Source: Chromatiales bacterium
Lineage (GTDB): Bacteria; Pseudomonadota; Gammaproteobacteria; JAGRGH01
DNA length: 64,000 bases
Assembly (NCBI GenBank): GCA_020445605.1
Contig: JAGRGH010000059.1
Span: forward strand, 27,442 to 91,441
Direction: 5' to 3'
The notes under the pieces were generated by a model. The model was not told the DNA's origin and ran no database searches. It was given only the letters and a program-made list of their open reading frames with translations. The position numbers and the translations under genes are program-made. Below are positions 1 through 8,664 of this stretch, piece after piece. Positions within the stretch are counted from its first letter, which is position 1. Every line of letters starts with the position of its first letter.

Positions 1-1
1 C

Positions 2-1195
2 CTGTTGTTCGTCAGCCACCGGCTGCCGTATCCGCCGAATAAGGGCGACAAGATTCGCTCCTATCACATCCTGCGCCACCTCGCGCGTCGGTACGATATC
101 CATCTGGCGAGTTTCATTGACGATCCGGATGACCGGGTTCACCTGCGCGCGCTTGAACCGCTTTGTGTTGCCCAGCGCATCGAGGTCACCGACCGGCGGC
201 GGTTTGCTGCCCGTGCCGGCGGGGCGCTGCTGCGCGGGCGGCCGCTGTCGGTCGCCGCGCTCGGCTCCGCGGCGATGCGGCGCTGGATCACCGGCGAGCT
301 CGCGCGACATCGCTTCGATTGGGTCTATGCGTATTCCTCGGCATCGGCCGCGCTGGTGCCGCCGCTCGACGGGCCGCGGCTGCTGGTCGATTTTGTCGAC
401 GTGGATTCGGAGAAATGGGCGGCGCTCGCCGCTCATCACCGGGGCCCGCGCGGCTGGGTCTATCGGCGCGAGGCCGAGCGGCTGCTTGCGTTCGACCGTG
501 CGCAGGCCGCGCGCGCGCGTTGGAGCGTATTCGTTTCGCCCGCGGAGGCCGCCGTGTTTCGCGAACTCGTCCCGCAGGCGGCCGCCCACACCGTCGCTGT
601 TGGCAACGGGGTGGACCTCGAGGCGCTGGACCCGTCACGTGAGTACGAGAATCCGTATACGCCCGGCGGCAAAGTGCTGGTGTTTGCCGGCGCCATGGAC
701 TATGCGCCGAACGTCGATGCCGTGCGCTGGTTCGCGCACGAAGTGTGGCCGGCGATCCGGCGTGAGCGTGCCGATGCGCGGTTCGTCATCGTCGGTGCGC
801 GACCGGGCGCCGGCGTGCGAGCCCTGGGCGGTGTTCCGGGCGTGCAGGTGACCGGCGCGGTGCCCGATGTTCGACCTTACCTCGCGCATGCGCACGCGGC
901 GGTCGCGAGTCTGCGGATCGCACGCGGGATCCAGAACAAGGTGCTCGAGGCGCTGGCGATGGGACTGCCCGTGATCGCCACGCCGGCGGCCATGGAGGGG
1001 CTGGAGTTTGCCGCCGACAGCCCCGCGCGGGCCTTCGTTGCCGCCGATGCGCAAGGGTTGTCTGTGGTCGCGCTGCGTGCGCTGGGGGCCGCTCCGGCGC
1101 CGGCCGAACTGCGCGCCGAGGTTGCGCGGCGGTACACCTGGGATGCGCAGTTCGCCGCCCTTGATGAACTTCTGAGTGAGGCTTGCGAAACGTGA
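2..1195 (+). CDS. PEP-CTERM/exosortase-associated sugar transferase, 5'-truncated by the window edge
   Basis: Glycosyltransferase family 4-like protein of the type found beside exosortase A (TIGR03087-like, called stp1 in some annotations). It starts with the typical segment VSHRLPYPPNKGDKIRSYH, followed by a GT-B fold whose second half carries the GGKVLVFAGAMDY nucleotide-sugar segment near residue 220 and an EALAMGLPVIATPAAMEG donor-site motif near residue 315. The frame is open to base 2, so the true start lies upstream of the window. It probably adds a sugar to a lipid-linked exopolysaccharide precursor at the inner face of the cytoplasmic membrane. The stop overlaps the GTG start of the exosortase gene, which indicates one operon. 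The family call is from motif recognition; the sugar specificity is unknown. Confidence 0.85.
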   Translation: MLFVSHRLPYPPNKGDKIRSYHILRHLARRYDIHLASFIDDPDDRVHLRALEPLCVAQRIEVTDRRRFAARAGGALLRGRPLSVAALGSAAMRRWITGELARHRFDWVYAYSSASAALVPPLDGPRLLVDFVDVDSEKWAALAAHHRGPRGWVYRREAERLLAFDRAQAARARWSVFVSPAEAAVFRELVPQAAAHTVAVGNGVDLEALDPSREYENPYTPGGKVLVFAGAMDYAPNVDAVRWFAHEVWPAIRRERADARFVIVGARPGAGVRALGGVPGVQVTGAVPDVRPYLAHAHAAVASLRIARGIQNKVLEALAMGLPVIATPAAMEGLEFAADSPARAFVAADAQGLSVVALRALGAAPAPAELRAEVARRYTWDAQFAALDELLSEACET

Positions 1196-2733
1196 GTTTT
1201 TCGATTCCAGCCGATGCCGGCATTTCCGCGCGGCGCAGCGCCTGGCTTGCGCTTGCCGTTGGAATCATCGCCGTCGCGGTGCTGACTTGGTCGACCTGGG
1301 CCGACATCATCGCGACCTGGGACTCGTCCGGCACCTACGCGCATGGCTATCTGATCGTGCCGATCAGCGTCTGGCTGGTCTGGCGCGAGCGCGTGGCGCT
1401 TGCACAGCTCGCGCTTGCCCCGTACTGGCCGGCGCTGATCGCGTTGCTGCTCACGTTGACGGCTTGGATCGCCGCGCGCCTGGTCGGCGTCAATGTCGTC
1501 GAGCAATATGCCGCCGTGGCGCTGCTGCCGCTGCTGGTGTTGACGGCCGGCGGTATGGCGCTCGGCCGGCGGATCCTGTTTCCGCTCGCGTTCCTGCTGC
1601 TTGCCGTGCCGGTCGGCGAGGGGCTGGTGTCGCCGCTGATGGAGTACACCGCTGATTTCACCGTCGGCGCGCTGCGTCTGTTCGGAATACCGGTGTTTCG
1701 CGACGGCCTGATGTTCGAGCTTCCGACCGGCAACTGGTCGGTGGTCAAGGCATGCAGTGGTGTGCGCTATCTGATTGCCTCGGTGACGCTCGGCCTGCTG
1801 TATGCCTATCTGAATTATCGTTCGCTCGGCCGACGTTTTGCCTTCGTGATTCTGTCGATCGCGCTGCCGATCGTTGCGAACGGTGTGCGTGCGGTGCTGA
1901 TCGTGCTGATCGGACATCTCAGCAACATGAAGCTCGCCGTCGGCGTGGACCATCTGATCTATGGCTGGATCTTTTTTGGTCTGGTCATGCTGCTGATGTT
2001 CTGGATCGGCTCGTTCTGGCATGAGCCTGTCGACGACGGGCAGCCGCCTGCGGTGAACGATGCTGTAAATGCATCGACGCGCTCGGTCGCGGTCGCCGCG
2101 GCGGTGGTCGTGAGTGTGATCGCCGTCGGTCTGGCCACGGCGGCGCAACCCTTGCTGCGCGCGCGCTCGGCCGAGGTCGCCAGTGTCGCGCCGGTATTGC
2201 CGGCAAAGCTTGGCGACTGGACGCGTGTTGACGATGGGCGCGTGCCATGGCCGCTGGGATTCCAGAATCCGGATGCGGTCGTGCATGCGCGTTATGCAAA
2301 CGGCGACGATCACGTCGGCGTGCTGGCCGTCTGGTATGCGCACCAGCGCGAGCGCGCGGAACTGATCAACGACAATAACGATCTTGTGGATCGAACCGAT
2401 CGAGTGTGGCAGCGGCGCAGTTATCCGAACCTGCCGGTGAAAGATGTCGTCGACGTCGCGTTGCGGCGCAGTGCCGTCCACGCGGCGGGCTCGGCAGCGC
2501 GGTTCATGGTCTGGCACTGGTATCGGTTTGCCGGAGCGGATTTCAACAACGACTACCGGACCAAGATTGCCGAGGCCCTTGCGATGCTCGCCGGGCGTGG
2601 CGATGCCGGTGCGCTCGTTGCCTTGTACACGCCGACCGGGTTCGACACCGCACCGGCCGATGCGCGGCTGGAACGATTCCTGCGACACAGTGCCGGCGAA
2701 CTGCTTCCGGCCATCGATGGCCGCGTGCCTTGA
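1192..2733 (+). CDS. xrtA: Exosortase A fused to an EpsI-type C-terminal domain
   Basis: Polytopic membrane transpeptidase predicted to cleave and anchor PEP-CTERM proteins. The N-terminal part (about residues 15-290) is the exosortase with many membrane segments, the catalytic cysteine in VVKACSGVRYLIAS, the arginine in ANGVRAVLIVL and the late histidine region VGVDHLIYGWIFF. The C-terminal part (about residues 310-510) is the soluble EpsI-like domain (AKLGDWTRVDDG, then FMVWHWYRFAG). GTG at 1192 gives a GTGA overlap with the upstream stop; a TTG at 1183 is the alternative. XrtA-EpsI fusions are known. The surrounding sugar transferases and the amidotransferase match the exosortase A-associated exopolysaccharide locus. 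Confidence 0.92.
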   Translation: MSFSIPADAGISARRSAWLALAVGIIAVAVLTWSTWADIIATWDSSGTYAHGYLIVPISVWLVWRERVALAQLALAPYWPALIALLLTLTAWIAARLVGVNVVEQYAAVALLPLLVLTAGGMALGRRILFPLAFLLLAVPVGEGLVSPLMEYTADFTVGALRLFGIPVFRDGLMFELPTGNWSVVKACSGVRYLIASVTLGLLYAYLNYRSLGRRFAFVILSIALPIVANGVRAVLIVLIGHLSNMKLAVGVDHLIYGWIFFGLVMLLMFWIGSFWHEPVDDGQPPAVNDAVNASTRSVAVAAAVVVSVIAVGLATAAQPLLRARSAEVASVAPVLPAKLGDWTRVDDGRVPWPLGFQNPDAVVHARYANGDDHVGVLAVWYAHQRERAELINDNNDLVDRTDRVWQRRSYPNLPVKDVVDVALRRSAVHAAGSAARFMVWHWYRFAGADFNNDYRTKIAEALAMLAGRGDAGALVALYTPTGFDTAPADARLERFLRHSAGELLPAIDGRVP

Positions 2734-2735
2734 GT

Positions 2736-3863
2736 GTGCCGCTGGTCGTGCATGTCGTGCATCGCTTTGCGATGGGCGGTCTCGAGAACGGCGTCGTGAA
2801 TCTCGTCAATTCACTGGCCGACGGGCGCTTCCGTCACGCGCTGATCGCGCTGACCGAGGCCGGGCCCTTCCGCGAACGCCTCCAGGGCGATGTGGAAATC
2901 GTCGAGATGCATCGCAAGCCCGGCAACGATCCGCGACTCGTGCTGCGACTGCATCGCGAGTTCCGCCGTCTGCGGCCGGCGATTGTTCACACCCGAAACA
3001 TCGGCACGCTGGATGCGGTCTGGGCGGCCTGGGCCGCCGGGGTGCCCGTGCGCGTGCACGGCGAGCACGGCTGGGACGTGGATGATCCGCGCGGAACCAA
3101 TGCGCGACACCGCCTGCTGCGGCGTGTCGCGCGACCGTTCATCACGCATTTCGTACCGCTGTCGCGGTTTCAGGAACGCTATCTTGCCGAGCAGATCGGC
3201 GTGCCCGAACGGCGCATGACGCGCATCATCAACGGCGTCAATTGTGAACACTTCGCGCCGGGGCCGGCGGACACGAGTGTGTTGCCGGGCGGACTTGTCG
3301 AATCGGACTCAATTGTTTTCGGCACGGTTGGTCGTATGCACGGCGTCAAGGCGCAGACGCATCTGGCCGACGCCTTCGCCATGGCCGGCGAACTTGCGCC
3401 ACCGGATCTCGCGAAGCGAATGCGGCTTGTCATGGTCGGCGACGGCCCGCTGCGCGGCATCGCGCAGAGTCGGCTCGATGCGGCCGGTCTCGGCGCGCGC
3501 AGCTGGTTGCCCGGCGCGCGTGACGATGTCGTCGAACTGATGCATACGTTAGACGTGTTTGTTTTACCGTCGCTGACCGAGGGAATCTCCAACACGATCC
3601 TCGAGGCCATGGCCTGTGGTCGGCCCGTGATCGCGACCGCGGTTGGCGGCAATGCGGAACTCGTGGATGATGGGGTGACCGGCAAGCTGGTTCCGGCAGA
3701 TGACGTACCGGCGCTGGCCGCCGCCATGCTCGAGTATGCCGGCGACCAGGCCCTGCGGGAACGACAGGGGCGGGCGGCGCGTGATCGTGCGACATCGCAG
3801 TTCGCGCTGTCCGGCATGATCGAGCGCTACGGCGCGTTGTACGCGCGCCTGCTGGGGCGCTGA
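2736..3863 (+). CDS. PEP-CTERM/exosortase-associated glycosyltransferase (TIGR03088-like)
   Basis: GT-B family 4 glycosyltransferase of 375 aa. The N-terminus LVVHVVHRFAMGGLENGVVN is the signature of the exosortase A-associated sugar transferase often called stp2. The C-terminal donor-binding half contains FGTVGRMHGVKAQTHLADA and LPSLTEGISNTILEAMACG. I chose GTG at 2736 because it aligns with the usual family start; TTG at 2730, overlapping the exosortase stop, is possible. It lies four bases before the asparagine-synthase-like gene, so it is translationally coupled. It is likely cytoplasmic, acting on an undecaprenyl-linked intermediate. Confidence 0.88.
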   Translation: MPLVVHVVHRFAMGGLENGVVNLVNSLADGRFRHALIALTEAGPFRERLQGDVEIVEMHRKPGNDPRLVLRLHREFRRLRPAIVHTRNIGTLDAVWAAWAAGVPVRVHGEHGWDVDDPRGTNARHRLLRRVARPFITHFVPLSRFQERYLAEQIGVPERRMTRIINGVNCEHFAPGPADTSVLPGGLVESDSIVFGTVGRMHGVKAQTHLADAFAMAGELAPPDLAKRMRLVMVGDGPLRGIAQSRLDAAGLGARSWLPGARDDVVELMHTLDVFVLPSLTEGISNTILEAMACGRPVIATAVGGNAELVDDGVTGKLVPADDVPALAAAMLEYAGDQALRERQGRAARDRATSQFALSGMIERYGALYARLLGR

Positions 3864-3867
3864 ACCG

Positions 3868-5763
3868 ATGTGCGGCATCGCCGGGATGTTCGACCGTCGA
3901 CAGCGGCGAGACTTTGACGCCGGGCTGCTCGCGCGCATGAACGATACGCTCACCCATCGCGGACCGGATGACGGCGGTCTGCATCTGGAGCCCGGCGTGG
4001 CGCTGGCGCATCGACGGCTGTCGATCATCGATCTCGCCGGAGGTCATCAACCGTTTGCGACCGCGGACGGTCAGATCATCGTCGTGTTCAACGGCGAGAT
4101 CTACAACTTCATGGAGCTGCGCGATGAGCTGATCACGCGCGGCCACAGTTTCCGCTCACGTTCGGATACGGAAGTCATTCTGTATGCCTGGGCGGAGTGG
4201 GGGCCGGCCTGTGTCGAACGTTTTCGTGGCATGTTCGCGTTCGCGCTGTGGGATCGTCGCCAGCGCCTGCTGTTTCTCGCGCGCGACCGTCTCGGCATCA
4301 AGCCGCTGTACTGGACGGAACTTGCCGATGGCCGTGTGCTGTTCGGCTCGGAACTGAAAGCGCTTCTCGCGCATCCGGAACTGCCACGCCAGATCGATCC
4401 GCTCGCGGTCGAGGAGTATCTCGCGCTTGGCTATGTCCCGGAACCGCGTTCGATTTATCAGGGTGTGCACAAGCTCGAACCCGGCCATCGCATGCTGGTG
4501 CGAGAGGGCGTGACACCGCTCGCCAGCGAGTCATTCTGGTATGTTCGATTCGATGCGCGCGAGACGGCCTCCGAACCGGAGCTTCACGAAGAACTCGTCG
4601 AACGACTGGCGGAGGCCGTGCGCGTGCGTCTGGTCGCCGACGTGCCGCTTGGTGCGTTTCTTTCCGGCGGCGTGGACTCCAGCGCCGTCGTCGCACTCAT
4701 GGCGCGGGCTCGCGGCGACGATCCGGTGCAAACCTGTTCGATTGCCTTCAATGTCGCGGGCTTTGACGAAACCCGCTTCGCCAGACAGGTCGCCGAGCGC
4801 TACCACACCGATCATCATGTCGAAACGGTCGACTCCGACGACTTCGATCTGCTTGATCAACTCGCCGGGCTGTATGACGAGCCCTATGCGGACAGCTCCG
4901 CGATCCCGACCTACCGGGTGTGCGAGCTCGCCCGCCGGCATGTCACGGTCGCGCTGTCCGGCGACGGTGGCGACGAACTGTTCGCGGGTTACCGACGTTA
5001 TCGCTGGCATATGTTCGAAGAGCGATTTCGCCGCGTGGTTCCAGCCGCATTGCGCGGGCCGCTGTTCGGTCTGGCCGCGCGCATCTATCCGAAGATGGAC
5101 TGGGCGCCGCGGCCGTTGCGTGCAAAGGCCACCTTGCAGGGCATCGCGCGCGAGTCGCTCGCCGGTTATCTGCATGGCGTGTCGGTGATTCCCGACGCCC
5201 TGCGCGAAACCCTGTATTCGGCGTCGCTGCGAGCGGCGCTGGACGGCTATCGCGCGATCGAGGTGTTTCGGCGGCACGCGCAGGCCGCTGATACTGACGA
5301 CCCGCTATCGCTCATCCAGTACGTCGATCTCAAGACCTATCTGCCGGGCGACATCCTGACCAAGGTCGATCGCGCATCCATGGCACATGCCCTGGAGGTG
5401 CGGGTGCCGGTGCTCGACCATCCGTTCGTCGAGTGGACGGCGACCCTGCCATCGGCGCTGAAGCTGCATGCCGGCAAGGGCAAGTGGCTGTTCAAACGCG
5501 CGCTCGAGCCGCTGTTGCCCAACGACGTGCTGTACCGGCCAAAGCAGGGCTTCGCGGTGCCGCTCGCGCGCTGGTTTCGCGGGCCCCTGCGCGAACGACT
5601 GCGTGCGGCGCTCGCGCCCGAGCGCGTCGCGGCGGCGGGATTCTTCGATCCGATCGCCGTGCAGCGCATCGTCGATCAGCATGTCTCGGGCCTGCGAGAT
5701 CATGCCGCGGTGCTGTGGTCGCTTCTGATGTTTGACGCGTTCCTGCGTCGCGAAGGGCTGTAA
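3868..5763 (+). CDS. Asparagine synthase-like amidotransferase, exosortase A system-associated
   Basis: 631-aa protein with a class II glutamine amidotransferase domain (Cys2 nucleophile in MCGIAGMFD, then HRGPDDGG, FNGEIYN and RSDTEVILYAW) followed by an asparagine-synthetase ATP-pyrophosphatase domain (PP-loop AFLSGGVDSSAVVALM near residue 265, ALSGDGGDELFAGY near residue 365). The start is fixed by the need for Cys2. It resembles TIGR03108 proteins of exosortase A loci and not the housekeeping AsnB. Such enzymes are thought to amidate a carboxyl group, perhaps a uronic acid of the exopolysaccharide. That substrate is inference from the neighbours. Confidence 0.9.
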   Translation: MCGIAGMFDRRQRRDFDAGLLARMNDTLTHRGPDDGGLHLEPGVALAHRRLSIIDLAGGHQPFATADGQIIVVFNGEIYNFMELRDELITRGHSFRSRSDTEVILYAWAEWGPACVERFRGMFAFALWDRRQRLLFLARDRLGIKPLYWTELADGRVLFGSELKALLAHPELPRQIDPLAVEEYLALGYVPEPRSIYQGVHKLEPGHRMLVREGVTPLASESFWYVRFDARETASEPELHEELVERLAEAVRVRLVADVPLGAFLSGGVDSSAVVALMARARGDDPVQTCSIAFNVAGFDETRFARQVAERYHTDHHVETVDSDDFDLLDQLAGLYDEPYADSSAIPTYRVCELARRHVTVALSGDGGDELFAGYRRYRWHMFEERFRRVVPAALRGPLFGLAARIYPKMDWAPRPLRAKATLQGIARESLAGYLHGVSVIPDALRETLYSASLRAALDGYRAIEVFRRHAQAADTDDPLSLIQYVDLKTYLPGDILTKVDRASMAHALEVRVPVLDHPFVEWTATLPSALKLHAGKGKWLFKRALEPLLPNDVLYRPKQGFAVPLARWFRGPLRERLRAALAPERVAAAGFFDPIAVQRIVDQHVSGLRDHAAVLWSLLMFDAFLRREGL

Positions 5764-5765
5764 GC

Positions 5766-6971
5766 GTGACCAACCGGCTGCGCACGCTGACGTTCTCCAC
5801 CCTGTTTCCGAACGCGGAGCGGCCAGAGCACGGAATTTTTGTCGCGACCCGGCTGGCGCATCTGCTTGCGAGTGGCGCGGTCGACACCCGCATTGTCGCG
5901 CCCGTGCCGTGGTTTCCGTTTCGCGGCCGGCGGTTCGGCGAGTGGTCTCGGCATGCGCGGGTACCCGCGCAGGAAACCTGGCAGGGTGTTCCCGTTGTGC
6001 ACCCGCGCTATGCCCTGCCACCGAAGATCGGCATGACGGTCGCGCCCGCACTGCTCGCCGCGGCAACGCTGCCGGCGATTCGCCGTATCATTCGCAATGG
6101 CTTTGATTTCGAATTGATCGATGCGCACTACTACTATCCGGACGGCGTCGCGGCTGCGTGGCTTGGCCGTCGGCTCGGCAAGCCGGTCGTGATCACGGCG
6201 CGCGGCACGGATCTGAACCTGATTCCGCGCCACCGCATCGCGCGCGCGCAGATTCGCTGGGCCGAGCGCAACGCTGCGGCTTCGATTACCGTCTGCGAAG
6301 CGCTGCGCGACCGACTGATCGAACTCGGTGGGCGTGCGCAGCACATTCACACGCTGAGCAATGGTGTCGATCTGCAGCGGTTCCGGCCGCTGGATCGCGA
6401 TGCGTTGCGCACGGCGCTGGGCTTCACGGGTACCACCTTGTTGTCGGTCGGGCATCTGATCGAGCGCAAGGGTGTGCACCTGACGATCGATGCCCTCGCA
6501 CAGCTGCCGGATGTACGTCTGGTGTTGGTCGGCGACGGGCCGGAACGCGAACGACTCGTGGCCCAGGCCGCGCGCATGGGCGTGGCCGATCGGGTGCGCT
6601 TCGAGGGTGCCCAGCCCCAATCGCGTCTGGTCGATTACTACAACGCCGCGGATGCGCTGGTGCTCGCCTCCAGCCGCGAAGGTATGGCGAATGTATTGCT
6701 CGAATCCATGGCCTGCGGCACACCCGTGCTGGCGAGTCGGGTTTGGGGCACGCCCGAGGTCGTGGCCGACCCGGCTGCCGGCCGGATGCTGGACGAGCGC
6801 AGCGCGCGCGGCATCGTCAACGCCGTCTACGCACTGCTTGCCGCGCCACCGTCACGCGCCGGCACACGGGCGTGGGCCGAGCGGTTTGACTGGGACACGA
6901 CCACGACCGGGCAGATCGATCTGTTCTCGGCGATTCGCGCGCAACGCACGTGGCAGCGGACGTCAGCATGA
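5766..6971 (+). CDS. Glycosyltransferase family 4 protein of the exopolysaccharide locus
   Basis: GT-B glycosyltransferase of 401 aa. N-terminal motifs TLFPNAERPEHGIFV and RIVAPVPWFPFRGRRFG, acceptor-side DAHYYYPDG and VVITARGTDLNL, and a C-terminal donor domain with LLSVGHLIERKGVHLTIDAL and SSREGMANVLLESMACGTPV. GTG start at 5766, two bases after the amidotransferase stop. The ATGA overlap with the following sulfotransferase places it in the same operon. The donor sugar cannot be told from the sequence. Confidence 0.88.
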   Translation: MTNRLRTLTFSTLFPNAERPEHGIFVATRLAHLLASGAVDTRIVAPVPWFPFRGRRFGEWSRHARVPAQETWQGVPVVHPRYALPPKIGMTVAPALLAAATLPAIRRIIRNGFDFELIDAHYYYPDGVAAAWLGRRLGKPVVITARGTDLNLIPRHRIARAQIRWAERNAAASITVCEALRDRLIELGGRAQHIHTLSNGVDLQRFRPLDRDALRTALGFTGTTLLSVGHLIERKGVHLTIDALAQLPDVRLVLVGDGPERERLVAQAARMGVADRVRFEGAQPQSRLVDYYNAADALVLASSREGMANVLLESMACGTPVLASRVWGTPEVVADPAAGRMLDERSARGIVNAVYALLAAPPSRAGTRAWAERFDWDTTTTGQIDLFSAIRAQRTWQRTSA

Positions 6972-7963
6972 ACTTTGCACCGACCTTCATGTTTGGGTTC
7001 GAGCGCAGCGGCACCACGCTGCTGGGGATGATGGTCGGCGCGCATCCGCAGATCGCGGTGCCGATGGCCGTGACGGGCCTGTGGTTTCGGTATGCACGGC
7101 GTCTTTCCGAATACAACGGATTGGCATCGGATGCGGATTGCGCGCGCCTGGTGGACGACCTGCTTGCCGAGGAGCGGATCGCGTTATGGAACGCGAAACT
7201 CGATCGCAATGCCCTGCTCGACGGGCTGGCCGTCGGCAGTTTCGGTGCGATTGTCGAGCGCTTCCACGCACAGTATGCCCGGGCACATGGCAAGAGGCTC
7301 TGGGCGAACCTTGAGATTCAGACGCTTGATGACATGGACGAGGTGCAACGCTGGTTTCCGGACGCGCGCTTCGTGCACATCGTTCGCGATGGCCGTGATG
7401 TGGCGCTTTCCCATCGCACCATGCCATATGGTGCGGCCAATCTTGGGGATTGTGCGCAGTCGTGGCTGGCCCGCGTGGGCACCAATCTGAAAATGGGGGC
7501 CATGCTGCCCGCCGATCGCTATCTTGTGTTGCGCTACGAAGACCTGGTGACCGATTCGAACGCCGTGCTGGCTCGCCTGTGCGCATTCCTTGGTGTCGAG
7601 TACTCGGACGCGATGCTCGACTATCCGCGGCATGTCGATTCGAAGGTTCCGGCCGCAAAACGCTGGTTGTGGCCGACGCTCGATCAACCGCCGCGTAGCG
7701 ATGGCGTGGGCCGCTGGCGCGGGGACCTCAGTGCGGCGGAGCAGGGCGCATTCGAGTCCATCGCGGGTGGACTGCTCGAACGGCTGGATTACGAAACGGT
7801 CCGGATCGGGCGTGGACGCTGGCGCGCGCAGGGCCTCGAACTCTGGTACTTCCTCGATCGCGGCGGTCGCTGGCGCAGGTTGCGATCCCGGCTGGGGCTC
7901 GCGCGCGCGAGCCGGCTCGAGCGCGACTGGAAGCGCCGTCAGACCGGCGGTGATCCATCGTGA
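6968..7963 (+). CDS. PAPS-dependent sulfotransferase family protein
   Basis: 331-aa protein with the 5'-phosphosulfate-binding loop FGFERSGTTLLGMMV at residues 9-23 and the 3'-phosphate-binding segment FVHIVRDGRDVALSHRTMP near residue 135. Both are hallmarks of the Sulfotransfer_1/3 families, which move a sulfuryl group from PAPS to a hydroxyl. ATG at 6968 overlaps the previous stop by four bases; an in-frame upstream start at 6950 is less likely. In this locus it may sulfate a sugar of the exopolysaccharide or a lipid intermediate. The substrate is inferred from context only. Confidence 0.85.
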   Translation: MNFAPTFMFGFERSGTTLLGMMVGAHPQIAVPMAVTGLWFRYARRLSEYNGLASDADCARLVDDLLAEERIALWNAKLDRNALLDGLAVGSFGAIVERFHAQYARAHGKRLWANLEIQTLDDMDEVQRWFPDARFVHIVRDGRDVALSHRTMPYGAANLGDCAQSWLARVGTNLKMGAMLPADRYLVLRYEDLVTDSNAVLARLCAFLGVEYSDAMLDYPRHVDSKVPAAKRWLWPTLDQPPRSDGVGRWRGDLSAAEQGAFESIAGGLLERLDYETVRIGRGRWRAQGLELWYFLDRGGRWRRLRSRLGLARASRLERDWKRRQTGGDPS

Positions 7964-8664
7964 CGGCGACCCAGCGCGACGTACAGCGTGAGGGCTTCAC
8001 GCGAGCGATCGAGTCCGGCGACTATGCAGATGACTTTCGCCATGCGCCCAAGCATGTGGGGTTTGCGGCGCGGGTGCTCGCGCCGCTGCTGGCCGAACGC
8101 TCCGGGCGGGTGCTTGAGGTCGGATGCGGTAACGGTGCATGGCTGCGCGAGGTCGCAGCGATCGCCGGTGCGTCTTGGCAACTGCATGGCTTCGACCTCA
8201 CGCCGGCGATGATCGGTTCCGCCCGACGGGTGCTGCGCGATGCGGGAGTGCCCGCCGAGCTCAAGCTTGGCGATGCGCTTGATCCTGCGGCCTATGCGTT
8301 CCCGTCGCGCACCGAATCCGGGTTCGATCTGGTATATGCCTACGATCTGGTGCAGCAGCTCCCGCGCGCCGAGCAGTTCGCTGTTTGCCTGCGAATGTAC
8401 GAACATGTTGCGCCGGGCGGTAGTTTGGTGGTGTTCGATCATGAGCGCTGGTCCGGCTACGGGCTGCGTATGGGATTTCGCAAGCTGGTCACGCGCAGTG
8501 GTCTGTACGAGTGGGTGCCGCGCTACTTCTGCAACGCGCGATATCCGTCGCTGCGCGAGCTGGCTCGTCGGCTCGGGCACGCCGGTTCGCGCACGCAGAT
8601 CATCACGGATTGCGCGGTCGAAAAGCGCGCGCTGGTCGCCTGTCGTCCGGCCAAGGTGGTCTGA
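7960..8664 (+). CDS. Class I SAM-dependent methyltransferase of the exopolysaccharide locus
   Basis: 234-aa Rossmann-fold methyltransferase. Motif I is VLEVGCGNGAWLREVA near residue 50, followed by an acidic strand end (FDLTPAMIGSAR) and the post-II segment FDLVYAYDLVQQLP. A GTG start overlaps the sulfotransferase stop as GTGA, and the stop overlaps the next ATG, so translation is coupled on both sides. It probably methylates a sugar or end group of the polysaccharide. The target is unknown. Confidence 0.85.
   Translation: MTATQRDVQREGFTRAIESGDYADDFRHAPKHVGFAARVLAPLLAERSGRVLEVGCGNGAWLREVAAIAGASWQLHGFDLTPAMIGSARRVLRDAGVPAELKLGDALDPAAYAFPSRTESGFDLVYAYDLVQQLPRAEQFAVCLRMYEHVAPGGSLVVFDHERWSGYGLRMGFRKLVTRSGLYEWVPRYFCNARYPSLRELARRLGHAGSRTQIITDCAVEKRALVACRPAKVV

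Noticed and set aside
877..2688. 603-codon minus-strand open frame across the exosortase gene
   Set aside because: It is antisense to a clear membrane protein with family motifs. Its product is Arg/His/Gln-rich, as expected from the complement of high-GC codons.
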